Part shown: positions 24,442 to 33,998 of the stretch, in pieces
Layout of the letters: each line of letters begins with the position of its first letter
Numbering within the stretch: the first letter of the stretch is position 1
Assembly: GCF_003852705.1 (NCBI RefSeq)
Contig: NZ_REFA01000001.1
Location: 186,001 to 250,000 of the forward strand
Reading direction: 5' to 3'
Origin: Amniculibacterium aquaticum
GTDB lineage: Bacteria; Bacteroidota; Bacteroidia; Flavobacteriales; Weeksellaceae
DNA: 64,000 nucleotides
Notes under the pieces: generated by a model
Told to the model about the DNA's origin: nothing
Database searches by the model: none
Seen by the model: only the letters and a program-made list of their open reading frames with translations
Program-made: the position numbers and the translations under genes

Positions 24442-26229
24442 TTACAAATTATTCTCCGCCCAAAGTGCCAGTTGCAAAAGATTCCAATGTTTTTTGTCTT
24501 TCTTCAGTAAAGATTGAGCATATTGAAAGTCTATGGTTGAAAAGACTTTGGCATTTTTATTTTTCAGCAACTCATCCGACAATTTGTTAAGACTTTCTGT
24601 TTTAAACCAGTTTTCAACCTCAGATCCAAAGCCTTGTTTGCCTCTATTTCTGATGGATTCAGTCCAATAACTTTGCATGGCTTCTCTCAAAATTATTTTA
24701 TCATGTTCCGTATTTATTTTCAGATTATCGGGTAAGGCGATACAAAATTCGGCAAAGTCCACATCTAAGAAAGGAGTTCTCACTTCTAGCGAGTTGGCCA
24801 TCGCCATTCTGTCGGATTTCACCAGCATATTTCCCGGAACATATTTTTCCAAATCGACCCTCATAATATCGTTGAGCGAGTTGGGATTGGGTGTGAAGCT
24901 GTAGGGTTGATGGTAGTTTTCTCCAATGCCAAGATTTATTCTTTCATCCGCATCAAAATAATTTCGCACATGGTTTTGGTGGAAATCTAAGATGTTTTTG
25001 TATTTCAGATTTTGTTGGGTAACAAAAGAAGTAGGTCGAATTTTTTGATAGAGCGAAAGTCCGAATTTTGTAATGATATTACCATAAGAAAAATGATTTT
25101 TCAGCTCATTTTCAACTCTGTAGAAGTTGTATCCGCCAAAAAGTTCGTCGCCAACATCGCCGGCTAGGACTACGGTAAGATGTTTTCTGGCTGCTTCGCA
25201 AATTTTATATTGCGGCGTATAGCTCATATCGGCAAAAGGTTCATCAAAAAAATTAGAAATTTTTAATAAATCATGGGCTATTTCACCACGGTTTTCTTTT
25301 ATTTCTATATGTCGGGTGTTGAATTTTTCGGCAATTTCCTCGGCAAATTTTAGCTCAGAGTGTTCCCCAAAATATCCGTAAGAAATGGTCGTTTGTTTTG
25401 GCGTGAACTCATTTACCATCGCAACAATTGAGGACGAATCCAAACCTCCACTTAGGAAACTTCCTACTTCTACATCGGCAACCAATTGTTTTTTAATTGC
25501 GGTTTTTAGAAGAGCAACAAATTCCTCTTTTGCTTCAGAAAGTGAGATTACACTATCATTTTTTGGGATAGAATAATATCTTTTCACTTCAATTTTGCCA
25601 TCTTTATACAAAAGTTGGTGTGCCGGAGGAAGCGGAATAATATTTTTATAAATACTTTGGTAGGTACTTACATAACCGTATTGCAGGTAATGAGAAAGCG
25701 CTTCTTTATTAATTTCGGGAACGATTAGTCCAGAAGCAAGAAGGGCTTTAATTTCGGAGCCAAAAATAAATTCTCCATTTTTTCCGATGGCGTAATAAAA
25801 AGGTTTTTCACCAAAACGATCTCTGGCACAGAAAAGTTCTTTTTTTTCTTCGTCCCAAAGGGCAAAAGCAAACATGCCGGGAAGTTCGTGGATCAGGTTT
25901 TTACCCAAAACTTTGTACATCGCCAAGACAACTTCGGTATCCGAACTGCCTATGTAAGTGTACGAATTGTATTTTTTTTTGAGATCTTGGTAGCCGTATA
26001 TTTCACCGTTTAGGACAATGCATTCTTTTTTGTCTGAAGAAAACAGAGGTTGCTTTCCGTTTTCAGAAAGATCGATGATGGACAATCTACGATGGCCAAG
26101 TGCGGCACCATCATAAAACTCATGACAGGCAGCATCGGGACCTCTATGAGCGATGGCATCGGTCATTTTTTGGAGTTCTTCCGAATAATTTCGGGCATTT
26201 GGGGTGATAATTCCGGCTATTCCGCACAT
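24442..26229 (-). CDS. asnB: asparagine synthetase, glutamine-hydrolysing (AsnB type)
   Basis: 595 residues. The N-terminal MCGIAGI gives Cys2, the nucleophile of the glutaminase domain; RHRGPDA and LNGEIYGY-type segments follow. The synthetase half has the PP-loop FLSGGLDSSS near residue 259 and VVLAGDVGDELFGGYNFY. The protein is full length. In polysaccharide loci, AsnB-like enzymes often amidate a uronic acid (as with WbpS) rather than make asparagine, and that is the likelier role here. It is the last gene before the REP/RAYT island, 4 bp after the GT2 gene. Confidence 0.9.
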   Translation of the reverse strand: MCGIAGIITPNARNYSEELQKMTDAIAHRGPDAACHEFYDGAALGHRRLSIIDLSENGKQPLFSSDKKECIVLNGEIYGYQDLKKKYNSYTYIGSSDTEVVLAMYKVLGKNLIHELPGMFAFALWDEEKKELFCARDRFGEKPFYYAIGKNGEFIFGSEIKALLASGLIVPEINKEALSHYLQYGYVSTYQSIYKNIIPLPPAHQLLYKDGKIEVKRYYSIPKNDSVISLSEAKEEFVALLKTAIKKQLVADVEVGSFLSGGLDSSSIVAMVNEFTPKQTTISYGYFGEHSELKFAEEIAEKFNTRHIEIKENRGEIAHDLLKISNFFDEPFADMSYTPQYKICEAARKHLTVVLAGDVGDELFGGYNFYRVENELKNHFSYGNIITKFGLSLYQKIRPTSFVTQQNLKYKNILDFHQNHVRNYFDADERINLGIGENYHQPYSFTPNPNSLNDIMRVDLEKYVPGNMLVKSDRMAMANSLEVRTPFLDVDFAEFCIALPDNLKINTEHDKIILREAMQSYWTESIRNRGKQGFGSEVENWFKTESLNKLSDELLKNKNAKVFSTIDFQYAQSLLKKDKKHWNLLQLALWAENNL

Positions 26230-26233
26230 AGAT

Positions 26234-27160
26234 CTATGGTTTTAAAAAGGTTAAACCTTTCTGTTGAATTTGTTTTTTTAGTTGGAAGAGTTGCTCTTTC
26301 TCCTGTGAAATTTTTTGAAATTTTGCAAAAGAAGATTTGAAATTCGTCCACTGTCCCAGGCTTATATTTTTAATCATACTTTGTATTAAAGCCGATTTTT
26401 CTTGTTTAAAACTATTTTCTAAAGCTGGGCTCATTATTTTAGTCTCAATGCTGAGGTCTTTGAAGAGTTGGTAATTAACCTTGTTGAGCATTTGCTTGCC
26501 GTCATGTACCACTTTGCTTTTTGTACAAAGTAGTATTTTCTTTTTATGAAAATGAACTCGGTTCACATATTCGTTATCTTCTCCGTAATGAAAAAAATAA
26601 GGGTTAAAGCCTCCAACCGTTTCAATGGTGGATTTTGGAAGCAACCAATGGGCGGCATTTACAAAAGATATTTCGTAAGACTCCTTGATGTTTTGACAGA
26701 ATAAATCTGAAATTAATCTGGTTTTTTCAAAGTTTGTAGCGATGTATTTGTCCAAAAAAATGTCCAGATTGTTCTCGGTTCCGTCCAAATGCATGGGGCT
26801 TAGGATTCCGATTTCGTCTTTGTTGGGATATTCTTTATAAACATCAAGCATTTTTTGAATGGAATCTTCAAAAATCCAAGCATCTTGGTTCATCAGATAA
26901 AAGAAATCAGCACCGTTTTTATACGCTTTTTCAATGCCCAGGTTGTTGGCTTTTCCGAATCCTAAATTTTCAGAGGATTGGGTAAAATCAACTTCCGGGA
27001 AATGTGTTTGTATGTATTCTTGCGTCCCATCGGTAGAACCGTTGTCCACCACAATGACCTCCACAGGGACAGATGATTTTCTAAGACTGGAAAAACACCT
27101 TTCTGCCCATTTCATGGCATTGTAAGTAACGATAATGACGGAGATTTTAGAAAATTTCAT
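26234..27160 (-). CDS. glycosyltransferase family 2 (WbbL/rhamnosyltransferase-like)
   Basis: 308 residues. VIIVTYNAMKWAERC, VDNGSTDGTQEYI, SENLGFGKANNLGIEKA and MNQDAWIFEDS (DxD position) match the WbbL-like subgroup of GT2, which often transfers rhamnose or another deoxysugar. The C-terminal 60 residues are Lys/Gln-rich and helical. Its start overlaps the upstream GT2 by 14 bp. The specific sugar is a guess from family resemblance. Confidence 0.86.
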   Translation of the reverse strand: MKFSKISVIIVTYNAMKWAERCFSSLRKSSVPVEVIVVDNGSTDGTQEYIQTHFPEVDFTQSSENLGFGKANNLGIEKAYKNGADFFYLMNQDAWIFEDSIQKMLDVYKEYPNKDEIGILSPMHLDGTENNLDIFLDKYIATNFEKTRLISDLFCQNIKESYEISFVNAAHWLLPKSTIETVGGFNPYFFHYGEDNEYVNRVHFHKKKILLCTKSKVVHDGKQMLNKVNYQLFKDLSIETKIMSPALENSFKQEKSALIQSMIKNISLGQWTNFKSSFAKFQKISQEKEQLFQLKKQIQQKGLTFLKP

Positions 27161-28052
27161 CGAGTATTTTATAATAATATTTCATTTTTATTTTGGTGAT
27201 CCACCGCTTGGCAAGAGGTAAATTTAAGATAAATTTTCGATAATCTTCTCTGCATTTTTCTGTATATAAATCTACTAAATTAGGGTCGAGTCTAAATGCT
27301 GTAACGCAGTCTTTGATAAGCGGGATTCTTTTTATTTTACTGTAGAACGAGGCTAAAGTTTCTGTCGTGTTTGTATTAATATCGGTATCGAAACCTATGT
27401 TTTGGTGGTCGTGTTTTCTGTATAAAGTGAGGGATTCATCAATCATCAAAAAAGCATGGTCTCTAATTGATTTCAGTAGAATTTCATAATCGTGAATGAT
27501 GTTTTTATGAGGAGTTTGCAGGGGCAGGTATTTTTCTTTCGCCGTTTTTGTAATTGCCAAAGACATCCCCGGGAAAACATTCCTTTGGAAAAGTAGGTAT
27601 TTCAAAAGTTCAGCATTGTCCCAATTTTTATTAAAACCCTCGATGTCCCAAAATGAGATGTTTTGCACTTCGTTGTTTGGGGTTAAAATCTCTATTCTGT
27701 GGGCAAAAACATTTTTATCCGGACGGCATTCGGCGATTTTCTTGATGCGTTCTATCTTGTTGTTTTTCCAAACATCATCTTGATCGCAGAGGAAAATTAA
27801 ATCTCCCGAGCATAGAGAAATTGCTTTTTCAAAATTTTTGGTGTAGCCTAAATTTTTTTCATTTTTAAAAATTTTAAAAACAAGAGGGAATTTATTTTCA
27901 AACTCATCCAAAATCCGAATAGTACCATCGGTAGAGCCGTCATCGCACACCACAATTTCGTCCACAACAATACTTTGTGAAAGAATACTGTCCAATTGTT
28001 CGGCAAGATATTTTTCGCCATTATAAGTGCAAAGTGCGACGGAGGTGGTCAT
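27147..28052 (-). CDS. glycosyltransferase family 2
   Basis: 301 residues. SVALCTYNGEKYLAEQLDSIL, VCDDGSTDGTIRIL, NLGYTKNFEKAISLC and FLCDQDDVWKNNKI (DQDD) mark the RfbG/WcaA-like GT2 subgroup, commonly rhamnosyl- or galactosyltransferases of O-antigen loci. It lies 4 bp after the methyltransferase gene and overlaps the next GT2 by 14 bp. Confidence 0.87.
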   Translation of the reverse strand: MTTSVALCTYNGEKYLAEQLDSILSQSIVVDEIVVCDDGSTDGTIRILDEFENKFPLVFKIFKNEKNLGYTKNFEKAISLCSGDLIFLCDQDDVWKNNKIERIKKIAECRPDKNVFAHRIEILTPNNEVQNISFWDIEGFNKNWDNAELLKYLLFQRNVFPGMSLAITKTAKEKYLPLQTPHKNIIHDYEILLKSIRDHAFLMIDESLTLYRKHDHQNIGFDTDINTNTTETLASFYSKIKRIPLIKDCVTAFRLDPNLVDLYTEKCREDYRKFILNLPLAKRWITKIKMKYYYKILDEIF

Positions 28053-28056
28053 AAAT

Positions 28057-28836
28057 TTAGAAAGGGAAAATATTTTTTATTTTTTGTACGACTCTTTTAT
28101 GCAATGGCTTTTCAGAAATATCCACCAGATGTACCGATTTTTTGTGTTTGTAATTTTCAAAGTTTCGATAATAGGGTTTGAATTTTTCTGATTTTTTGGT
28201 GAAGATTACACAGTTTTGCCCTAAAGACATCATCTCGATCTGTTGCAAACATTGGGTTTCTAAATCGGATAAATTGTATTTGGTTTGTAAATTTTCTTCA
28301 ATAAATTCGGAATTGATAAATTCATTGACGATATCTAATTTTTGATATATGGAAAAAATTCTTGAATCGAAACCGTATCCATATTGCCAAGCTCTTCCCC
28401 AGAAATTGGTTTCGGTATCTTCGATAATGTACACACCGCCTTCTTCCAAAATAGAGAAAAAGCGTATAAAGGTATTCCACTGATGTTGTGGGATATGCGA
28501 AGCATCGTCGATGATGAAATGATAGTGTTGAGAGTTTTGTTTTACAAATGCATCTAATTCTTCGGTTTTATCTTGGTTTACATTGTAAAATTTGTTCAAT
28601 CTTTCATCTTTCGGATTGTCGATAATATCAATAGAATCAATTTTAGGATTTTTAAAATACGCTTCCCAAATTCCAATAGAGTATCCATTGTCATACCCAA
28701 GCTCGAGCATTTTTAGATTTTCAATATCTCGAAGAGGCTCTAAAAAATAAGGGTAAAATCTTTGATATCCGTGGTGAAGGGTCTTGTCTGATTTTTCATT
28801 GCAAGCTACAAAGTCATTGATGGCTTTAATTTTCAT
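28057..28836 (-). CDS. SAM-dependent sugar methyltransferase-like protein
   Basis: 259 residues. LKMLELGYDNGYSIGIWEAYF (motif I), SIDIIDNP and HFIIDDASHIPQHQWNTF with GGVYIIEDTET place it among class I methyltransferases related to MycE/macrocin O-methyltransferases, which use acidic residues for metal. It probably O-methylates a sugar. The second methyltransferase of the region (15352) is only distantly similar. It overlaps the upstream GT2 by 4 bp. Confidence 0.78.
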   Translation of the reverse strand: MKIKAINDFVACNEKSDKTLHHGYQRFYPYFLEPLRDIENLKMLELGYDNGYSIGIWEAYFKNPKIDSIDIIDNPKDERLNKFYNVNQDKTEELDAFVKQNSQHYHFIIDDASHIPQHQWNTFIRFFSILEEGGVYIIEDTETNFWGRAWQYGYGFDSRIFSIYQKLDIVNEFINSEFIEENLQTKYNLSDLETQCLQQIEMMSLGQNCVIFTKKSEKFKPYYRNFENYKHKKSVHLVDISEKPLHKRVVQKIKNIFPF

Positions 28837-29693
28837 ATTTTAGTTCTTAGGTTATAGTACAATTTTTTTAAATTCAGATATTTTGATAAAAAAATATCGT
28901 TCTTCAATTTCTTGAGTTCTATTTTTAAATCTAAATTCTCAAAAGATTTGGTTTTTATTTCGTGATAAGCTAATCGGTCATGGGTTTCATCACCATACAA
29001 AATCTTTATTTTTGGGAAGATAGCAATCTTTTGCAATACCAATTTTTTCAAATCTCCAGACATCGAATTATCATCTTCTTTCCTGTAGTTGGCCAATGCA
29101 TTGTCAATGGTTTTGTAATTGGGTTTTTTATTAAAGATGTGCAACCACATCAGCCAATCTTCCATACTTTTAACATTCGTGTCAAATTTGAAATCCTGAA
29201 GGCAATTGCTCTTAAACAACCCACAATGTATGGGGATGCTTATTTCTTTGCCCCAAAAAAGAAGGATACTTTCAAAATTGAGAAATTCATTTTTTATGAT
29301 GGAATATCCTGGGAACTTTGCTTTACCTTTTTGTATGTTGAATTGAGAAATGATTAGATCATGGTTTTCAAAATATTTTGTACTTTCTTGGAACTTTTCT
29401 TTTTCTAAAGTATCGTCACAATCCAAAAATTGTATCCAATCGCCTTTTGCATTTTCTAACCCGGCATTTCGTGCTGAAGAAAGCCCACCATTTTCTTTGT
29501 TTAAATATAGAAAACGATCGTCTTTATCCGTCCATTGCAAAGCAATATCCTCGGTATTGTCAGGGCTGCCATCATTCACAATGATGCATTCCCAATTGGG
29601 ATAGGTTTGGTCCAGAACTGATTGCAGACATTCGTCCAAGTACTGGGCTTGGTTGTAGCAAGGAACGATGACGGATATTAATGGTGTAGTCAA
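28833..29693 (-). CDS. glycosyltransferase family 2
   Basis: 286 residues. VIVPCYNQAQYLDECLQSVL, VNDGSPDNTEDIA, NGGLSSARNAGLENAKG and FLDCDDTLEKEKF (DxD) are standard GT2 elements. It is cytoplasmic, with no membrane span. It lies 20 bp after the GT2 at 29714 and overlaps the methyltransferase gene by 4 bp, so it is part of the same operon. Substrate unknown. Confidence 0.87.
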   Translation of the reverse strand: MTTPLISVIVPCYNQAQYLDECLQSVLDQTYPNWECIIVNDGSPDNTEDIALQWTDKDDRFLYLNKENGGLSSARNAGLENAKGDWIQFLDCDDTLEKEKFQESTKYFENHDLIISQFNIQKGKAKFPGYSIIKNEFLNFESILLFWGKEISIPIHCGLFKSNCLQDFKFDTNVKSMEDWLMWLHIFNKKPNYKTIDNALANYRKEDDNSMSGDLKKLVLQKIAIFPKIKILYGDETHDRLAYHEIKTKSFENLDLKIELKKLKNDIFLSKYLNLKKLYYNLRTKI

Positions 29694-29713
29694 GATTTTT
29701 AAATTTAATATCG

Positions 29714-30607
29714 TTATAAAATTAATTTATAAATAAAAGATGGTATTCTGTATTTCAATGCTAAATATAATCTTTTACTTTTATACGGATAGTTAAGAAA
29801 AGCATTTCTAATTTCGGAACTTAATTTATTTTCAATATATTCTTTATAAATTTTTGTATTAATATATTTTTGATAGACTCCCTCTTTATCAAACATCATT
29901 CGTAGGAGAAAATCTTCTGTTGCAATTCTTTCTGCTTTTGTTTTGCTGATGTTGGTATCGTGTTGTCTGTAGAAGGCTAATTTTTCTGGGATATAAGCAA
30001 TGTAATATTTTTCACTTATTTTCAACCAACGATAATAGTCTTCAACTATAAATTTAGAGTCGTATTTTCCGGTTTCTTTTACCACATCGGTTCGCATTAA
30101 AACGGTTAATGCTGCGATTTTATTCCCATCTATTAATTTAGCTCTAAATTCTAATGGAGAAATACTACCTAAACTGTTATAATCTGCAATTTCTGCAATG
30201 ATATTTGAATGGTCATTAATGGCAAAAGTATCGGTGAAAACCATCCCATAATTTTCTCCCAAACTTTCTAATTTTTCCACGCATTTTTCTATCGCTTCCG
30301 GGTGTAAAAAGTCATCTGCAGCAATGAGTTTTATGTATTTTCCGTTGGCCTTTTCTATACACTCATTCAGCATGGTTGCCAAACCGGTGTTTTTTGTATG
30401 ATAATTTTTATAGGTCGTAGGGTAATTGTTTTCCTTTAACCAATTTTCAAATACCTCCACAGAGTTGTCTGGTGAGGCGTCATCACCTACGATTAATTCT
30501 ATATTGGGATAGGTCTGGTTTTTTATACTATCTAGATTTTCACGGATGTATTTTCCTTGGTTGTAGGAGATAACGACGATGGTGACGAGAGGTTTATTTT
30601 GTATCAT
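29714..30607 (-). CDS. glycosyltransferase family 2
   Basis: 297 residues. VTIVVISYNQGKYIRENLDSI, VGDDASPDNSVEVF, NTGLATMLNECIEKANG and LIAADDFLHPEAIEKC. A sulfate/sugar acceptor domain is not recognisable. It lies 13 bp after the N-acetyltransferase gene. Being next to FdtA/acetyltransferase genes, it is a candidate for transferring the N-acetylated amino sugar (inference). Confidence 0.87.
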   Translation of the reverse strand: MIQNKPLVTIVVISYNQGKYIRENLDSIKNQTYPNIELIVGDDASPDNSVEVFENWLKENNYPTTYKNYHTKNTGLATMLNECIEKANGKYIKLIAADDFLHPEAIEKCVEKLESLGENYGMVFTDTFAINDHSNIIAEIADYNSLGSISPLEFRAKLIDGNKIAALTVLMRTDVVKETGKYDSKFIVEDYYRWLKISEKYYIAYIPEKLAFYRQHDTNISKTKAERIATEDFLLRMMFDKEGVYQKYINTKIYKEYIENKLSSEIRNAFLNYPYKSKRLYLALKYRIPSFIYKLIL

Positions 30608-30620
30608 TACTCTTAGGTAA

Positions 30621-31079
30621 TTACTTTTTCTTCAAATATTTTGCAGGATTCCCAACCCAAATTTCATTAGCAGGAACATCTTTGGTGACCACAGTTCCGG
30701 CGCCAATTAAAGCATTTTCACCAATGGTAATCCCTGCCAAAATGGTTGCATTGGCTCCTATGGAAGCTCCTTTTTTGATGAGCGTCTCCTTTAATTCAAA
30801 ATCAACATTTTTCGATTTTGGGAATAGATCGTTGGTAAAGGTAACATTAGGCCCCACAAAAACATTGTCCTCCAGAGTAATTCCGTCCCAAATTTGCACA
30901 CCGGGTTTTACGGTTACATTGTCGCCAATTATTGCTTTGTTTTCTATTAAAACTTGGCAATTAATATTGCAATTTTTTCCGATTTTAGCATTTTTTAAAA
31001 CCACGCAAAATTGCCAAATCATAGTGCCATCACCAATATTTTCGGACTGTACATCAGCCAAAGGATGAATTTTAACCAT
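30621..31079 (-). CDS. dTDP-amino-sugar N-acetyltransferase (FdtC/WlaRB-like)
   Basis: 152 residues from the ATG at 31079 ([18 protein letters not shown]). The longer frame from 31331 is rejected because its first 84 residues are an alternate-frame reading of the ketoisomerase gene. Almost the whole chain is left-handed beta-helix: [70 protein letters not shown]. This matches FdtC/QdtC-type enzymes that N-acetylate dTDP-3-amino-3,6-dideoxyhexoses. It overlaps the ketoisomerase gene by 8 bp. The aminotransferase that would make its substrate is absent here. Confidence 0.82.
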   Translation of the reverse strand: MVKIHPLADVQSENIGDGTMIWQFCVVLKNAKIGKNCNINCQVLIENKAIIGDNVTVKPGVQIWDGITLEDNVFVGPNVTFTNDLFPKSKNVDFELKETLIKKGASIGANATILAGITIGENALIGAGTVVTKDVPANEIWVGNPAKYLKKK

Positions 31080-31482
31080 TAGTATATTCTTTAAATTCTG
31101 TGAAATTTCTAAAATAATCGTCTTCCGTATAATGTTCGGATGCCAAACACAACAATACCGCCGAGTGGGTAAAGTGGATGTCTCTCCAGATGAGTTTTGG
31201 GATGTACAATCCCTTGGAAGGATGGTCCAAAACAAAGGCTTCTCGGTTGCCGTCTTTGTCTTCGGTATTGAAGGTAATCGTTCCTGAAACCGCAAAAATA
31301 ACTTGTTCCAAATTTTTATGAGCATGCCCACCTCTCACCACATCTTGTGGCGTATAATAAGTCCAATAGACTCTTTTGATCTCAAACGGAATGTTTTGCT
31401 GTGCTTCCGCAATGGTTATGTAGCCAAGGTCGGAAGAACCTATCTTGTCTAATGTTATAAGGTGGGGGTTAGTATTTTTCAT
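31072..31482 (-). CDS. fdtA: dTDP-4-keto-6-deoxyhexose 3,4-ketoisomerase (FdtA/QdtA family)
   Basis: 136 residues, single-cupin fold. Family motif [11 protein letters not shown] (catalytic His pair), followed by VSGTITF and [34 protein letters not shown]. It shifts the keto group of dTDP-4-keto-6-deoxyglucose (the RmlB product) from C4 to C3. FdtA and QdtA give different C4 epimers and I cannot separate them by eye. It overlaps the GT61 gene by 14 bp and the acetyltransferase by 8 bp. Confidence 0.88.
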   Translation of the reverse strand: MKNTNPHLITLDKIGSSDLGYITIAEAQQNIPFEIKRVYWTYYTPQDVVRGGHAHKNLEQVIFAVSGTITFNTEDKDGNREAFVLDHPSKGLYIPKLIWRDIHFTHSAVLLCLASEHYTEDDYFRNFTEFKEYTNG

Positions 31483-32659
31483 AGTTTGTGTGTAGTTTAG
31501 AGAATATTTTTTTAAAATGCATAAAGTCTATTTCAAAATTACTTTGGGTGTGTTTTTCATCATTATCATATAATTGAGAGATTAACTCTACATCAAATAT
31601 TTGCGCTAAATTAGAAAAAGCAGCAAATTCTTTTGCGTTTTTGGGTAGAAAACAAATGGCTTTGGGCTGGTTTCTACAAAAAATTAGATTAGCCCATGCA
31701 GCTCCCGAAATACCAATAATACTTTTTGCGTGGTAAAAATAACTTATTTGTTTTTCTAAGTCCAATTCCTCCAGGCAGATTGCCTTGTAATTATACTGAG
31801 AAAGAAAATCTACGATTAGGTCTTGGTTTTTTGCAATACGATGAGTGTTTTTTCGATATAAAAAAATATTTTCTGCCGTTTTGGGTTCTAATTTAATAGA
31901 TTGCAATATTTTATCTGAAAATTTTTGAGTTAACTCTGCATTAAAGTAGGTGCCGTCGGATTTTATTTCATCATCAAAACGATTGAATTGTACATGGTTG
32001 AAGTCATTGATATACCACAGTTTATTCACTTCATAAAGTTGATTTTTGTTAAGGTAAATTAAGTTTGCATTATCATTTATTAAATTTAAAATTTTCTGCA
32101 TACTCGGATATTTTATAACCGTTTCGCTTACCAAAATAGTGGTTTCTAATTGGGTATCAAATAATAAAAGTTTTGGAGCAATTTCCACTAAAAAATGATA
32201 CCAATTCCAACTTCCATTACCTCCTAAAAAAAAACCGGAATTTATTTTTTCAGTCGGGCTGATTTTTATTTTAGCATTTGTCGTATCGTGCCATTGTACA
32301 AAACCTTCATTATATCTCTCGTCATTATATCGGCATACTCGTAATTTTTTTAGATACATAATTGCTGTGCTGTCTGCATCTACAATTGCATTTTTGAATT
32401 GAAACAATGCTGTTTCTGGACTTTTTACGACTATTGATTTAGGTGGGTTGTTTGTATCGAATCTTGGTAGCCAACTGGTAAATCGAGATGCAGAGAAATA
32501 GGTTTTTATCCTCTCTTTTTCGCAATTTTTGAGATCCTCTATTTTTACAATTTGATGGGTAGCATGATATTTTTTGTTAAAAATGAATTTAACAAAAGGA
32601 TTAGAAATGTTTTCGTTGTTTTTTATATAGTGTACAATTTTTCTTATAATTGCTTCCAT
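31469..32659 (-). CDS. glycosyltransferase family 61-like protein
   Basis: 396 residues. It has the GT61 (DUF563) layout: FLGGNGSWNWYHFLVEIAPKL in the middle (WYHFLVE is the family hallmark), then ENIFLYRKN and a C-terminal IIGISGAAWANLIFCRNQPKAIC donor-site region. The donor sugar is unknown; bacterial GT61 members are common in polysaccharide loci. Its first 16 bp overlap the wzt-like gene, indicating coupling to export functions. It is cytoplasmic, with no membrane helices. Confidence 0.8.
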   Translation of the reverse strand: MEAIIRKIVHYIKNNENISNPFVKFIFNKKYHATHQIVKIEDLKNCEKERIKTYFSASRFTSWLPRFDTNNPPKSIVVKSPETALFQFKNAIVDADSTAIMYLKKLRVCRYNDERYNEGFVQWHDTTNAKIKISPTEKINSGFFLGGNGSWNWYHFLVEIAPKLLLFDTQLETTILVSETVIKYPSMQKILNLINDNANLIYLNKNQLYEVNKLWYINDFNHVQFNRFDDEIKSDGTYFNAELTQKFSDKILQSIKLEPKTAENIFLYRKNTHRIAKNQDLIVDFLSQYNYKAICLEELDLEKQISYFYHAKSIIGISGAAWANLIFCRNQPKAICFLPKNAKEFAAFSNLAQIFDVELISQLYDNDEKHTQSNFEIDFMHFKKIFSKLHTNYEKY

Positions 32660-33906
32660 TCAAAATTTGTTTTTACAAACCCGGGTTCTATCCCCATCCA
32701 TTCTCCAAAGTCTTTACTTCTTTCTTTAATTCTAAAGGTAAGTAGGTCTTCTTCATACAATACTGCTTCATGAGTATTTTTTATAATGTAGAGTGAAATA
32801 ACATATTCTCCCACATTAAAAAAATCTTTTGGAATATCGCAAATTATTTGGTTGTTTCCTCCTTTTAATTGGGTATTGTATGCATTATTCATGGTAAACA
32901 ACACATCATTATTAAAGTTTTTTACGACATACGAAAGATGATATTTGTTTTCAGAATCATAAATGTTTATATCGGTAAGTAGGTTGAATTTTTCGTTTTC
33001 TTCAAAATCTTTTTCTTGGGCTTTAAATTTTTCATCAACCAACTCTACTTTATTAAGCTGGAATAATTTATTATTAAAATCCCTATTTTCACCGAGGATT
33101 ACAGTATTTCCAAAGGATTGTTTGTCTCCATTGTACTCGCTTAGAGCTCTTTCTATTGCCCCGGTATATAATATTTTACCATTAGACATGACGATTCCTG
33201 TTTTGCAAAGTGATTTCACCGCCGTCATATTATGGCTCACAAACAAAACCGTTCTCCCTTCGCCTTTGGATACATCACCCATTTTACCCAAACATTTTTT
33301 CTGGAACTCGGCATCGCCAACGGCTAAAACTTCATCTACAATCAGGATTTCGGATTCCAAATGGGCGGCAACGGCAAACGCCAATCGCACATACATTCCG
33401 CTGGAATATCTTTTTACCGGCGTATCGATGTATCGTTCTACTCCAGAGAAATCGACAATCTCATCAAATTTTCTTGCAATTTCTTTTCGGGTCATCCCAA
33501 GGATAGCACCGTTAAGGAAAACATTTTCCCTGCCCGTCATTTCGGGGTGGAAACCTGTACCTACTTCCAATAAAGAGGCAATTCTACCTTGGGTATAGAT
33601 TTTTCCGGTGGTGGGTTTGGTTACTTTACTTAGTAATTTCAAGAGAGTCGATTTTCCAGCACCGTTTCTCCCGATAATGCCCACGGCATCGCCTTGTTCT
33701 ATTTCGAAATTGATGTCTCGAAGAGACCATACATATTCAGAATTTCCTTTGGATGTTCTGTCGTTGGCTTCGCCAATTTTCAGATACGGATCTTCTTTAC
33801 CGCGGATTTGAGCCCAAAAACGGTTCAGATCATGGGAAATGGTCCCGGTTCCGACTTGTCCCAGTCGGTATTGTTTGGATATATTTTCAGCTTTTAGTGC
33901 GAGCAT
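32644..33906 (-). CDS. wzt: polysaccharide ABC transporter ATPase with Wzt-type C-terminal domain
   Basis: 420 residues. ABC domain: Walker A GRNGAGKST, signature YSSGMYVRL, Walker B ILIVDEVLAVGD and VLFVSHNM. From about residue 270 a separate beta-rich domain (LLTDINIYDSENKYHLSYVV) resembles the carbohydrate-binding domain of Wzt, which recognises the finished, often terminally modified, O-polysaccharide. It is partnered with the permease at 34416. The two genes, normally adjacent, are split here by the four-helix-bundle cassette, whose hexamer array ends 8 bp before this ATG. Confidence 0.92.
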   Translation of the reverse strand: MLALKAENISKQYRLGQVGTGTISHDLNRFWAQIRGKEDPYLKIGEANDRTSKGNSEYVWSLRDINFEIEQGDAVGIIGRNGAGKSTLLKLLSKVTKPTTGKIYTQGRIASLLEVGTGFHPEMTGRENVFLNGAILGMTRKEIARKFDEIVDFSGVERYIDTPVKRYSSGMYVRLAFAVAAHLESEILIVDEVLAVGDAEFQKKCLGKMGDVSKGEGRTVLFVSHNMTAVKSLCKTGIVMSNGKILYTGAIERALSEYNGDKQSFGNTVILGENRDFNNKLFQLNKVELVDEKFKAQEKDFEENEKFNLLTDINIYDSENKYHLSYVVKNFNNDVLFTMNNAYNTQLKGGNNQIICDIPKDFFNVGEYVISLYIIKNTHEAVLYEEDLLTFRIKERSKDFGEWMGIEPGFVKTNFEWKQL

Positions 33907-33914
33907 TTGTGTGA

Positions 33915-33998
33915 GGTTTAGGTTTAGACTAAGGCTAAGGCTAAGATTAAGGCTAAGGCTTAGGCTAAGGTTAAGGCTTAGGCTAAGATTAAGGCTTA
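33915..33998. repeat. array of 14 degenerate hexamers, 3' of the four-helix gene
   Basis: Fourteen 6-bp units in perfect register on the plus strand, all fitting GRYTWA (GGTTTA, GACTAA, GGCTAA, GATTAA, GGCTTA, GGTTAA). It runs from near the wzt start codon into the last codons (SKP-stop) of the four-helix gene, whose TAA is inside the array. Confidence 0.95.

Noticed and set aside
31080-31331. Long N-terminal extension of the N-acetyltransferase
   Set aside because: The extra 84 residues read the ketoisomerase gene in another frame, and the family start [10 protein letters not shown] lies at 31079.
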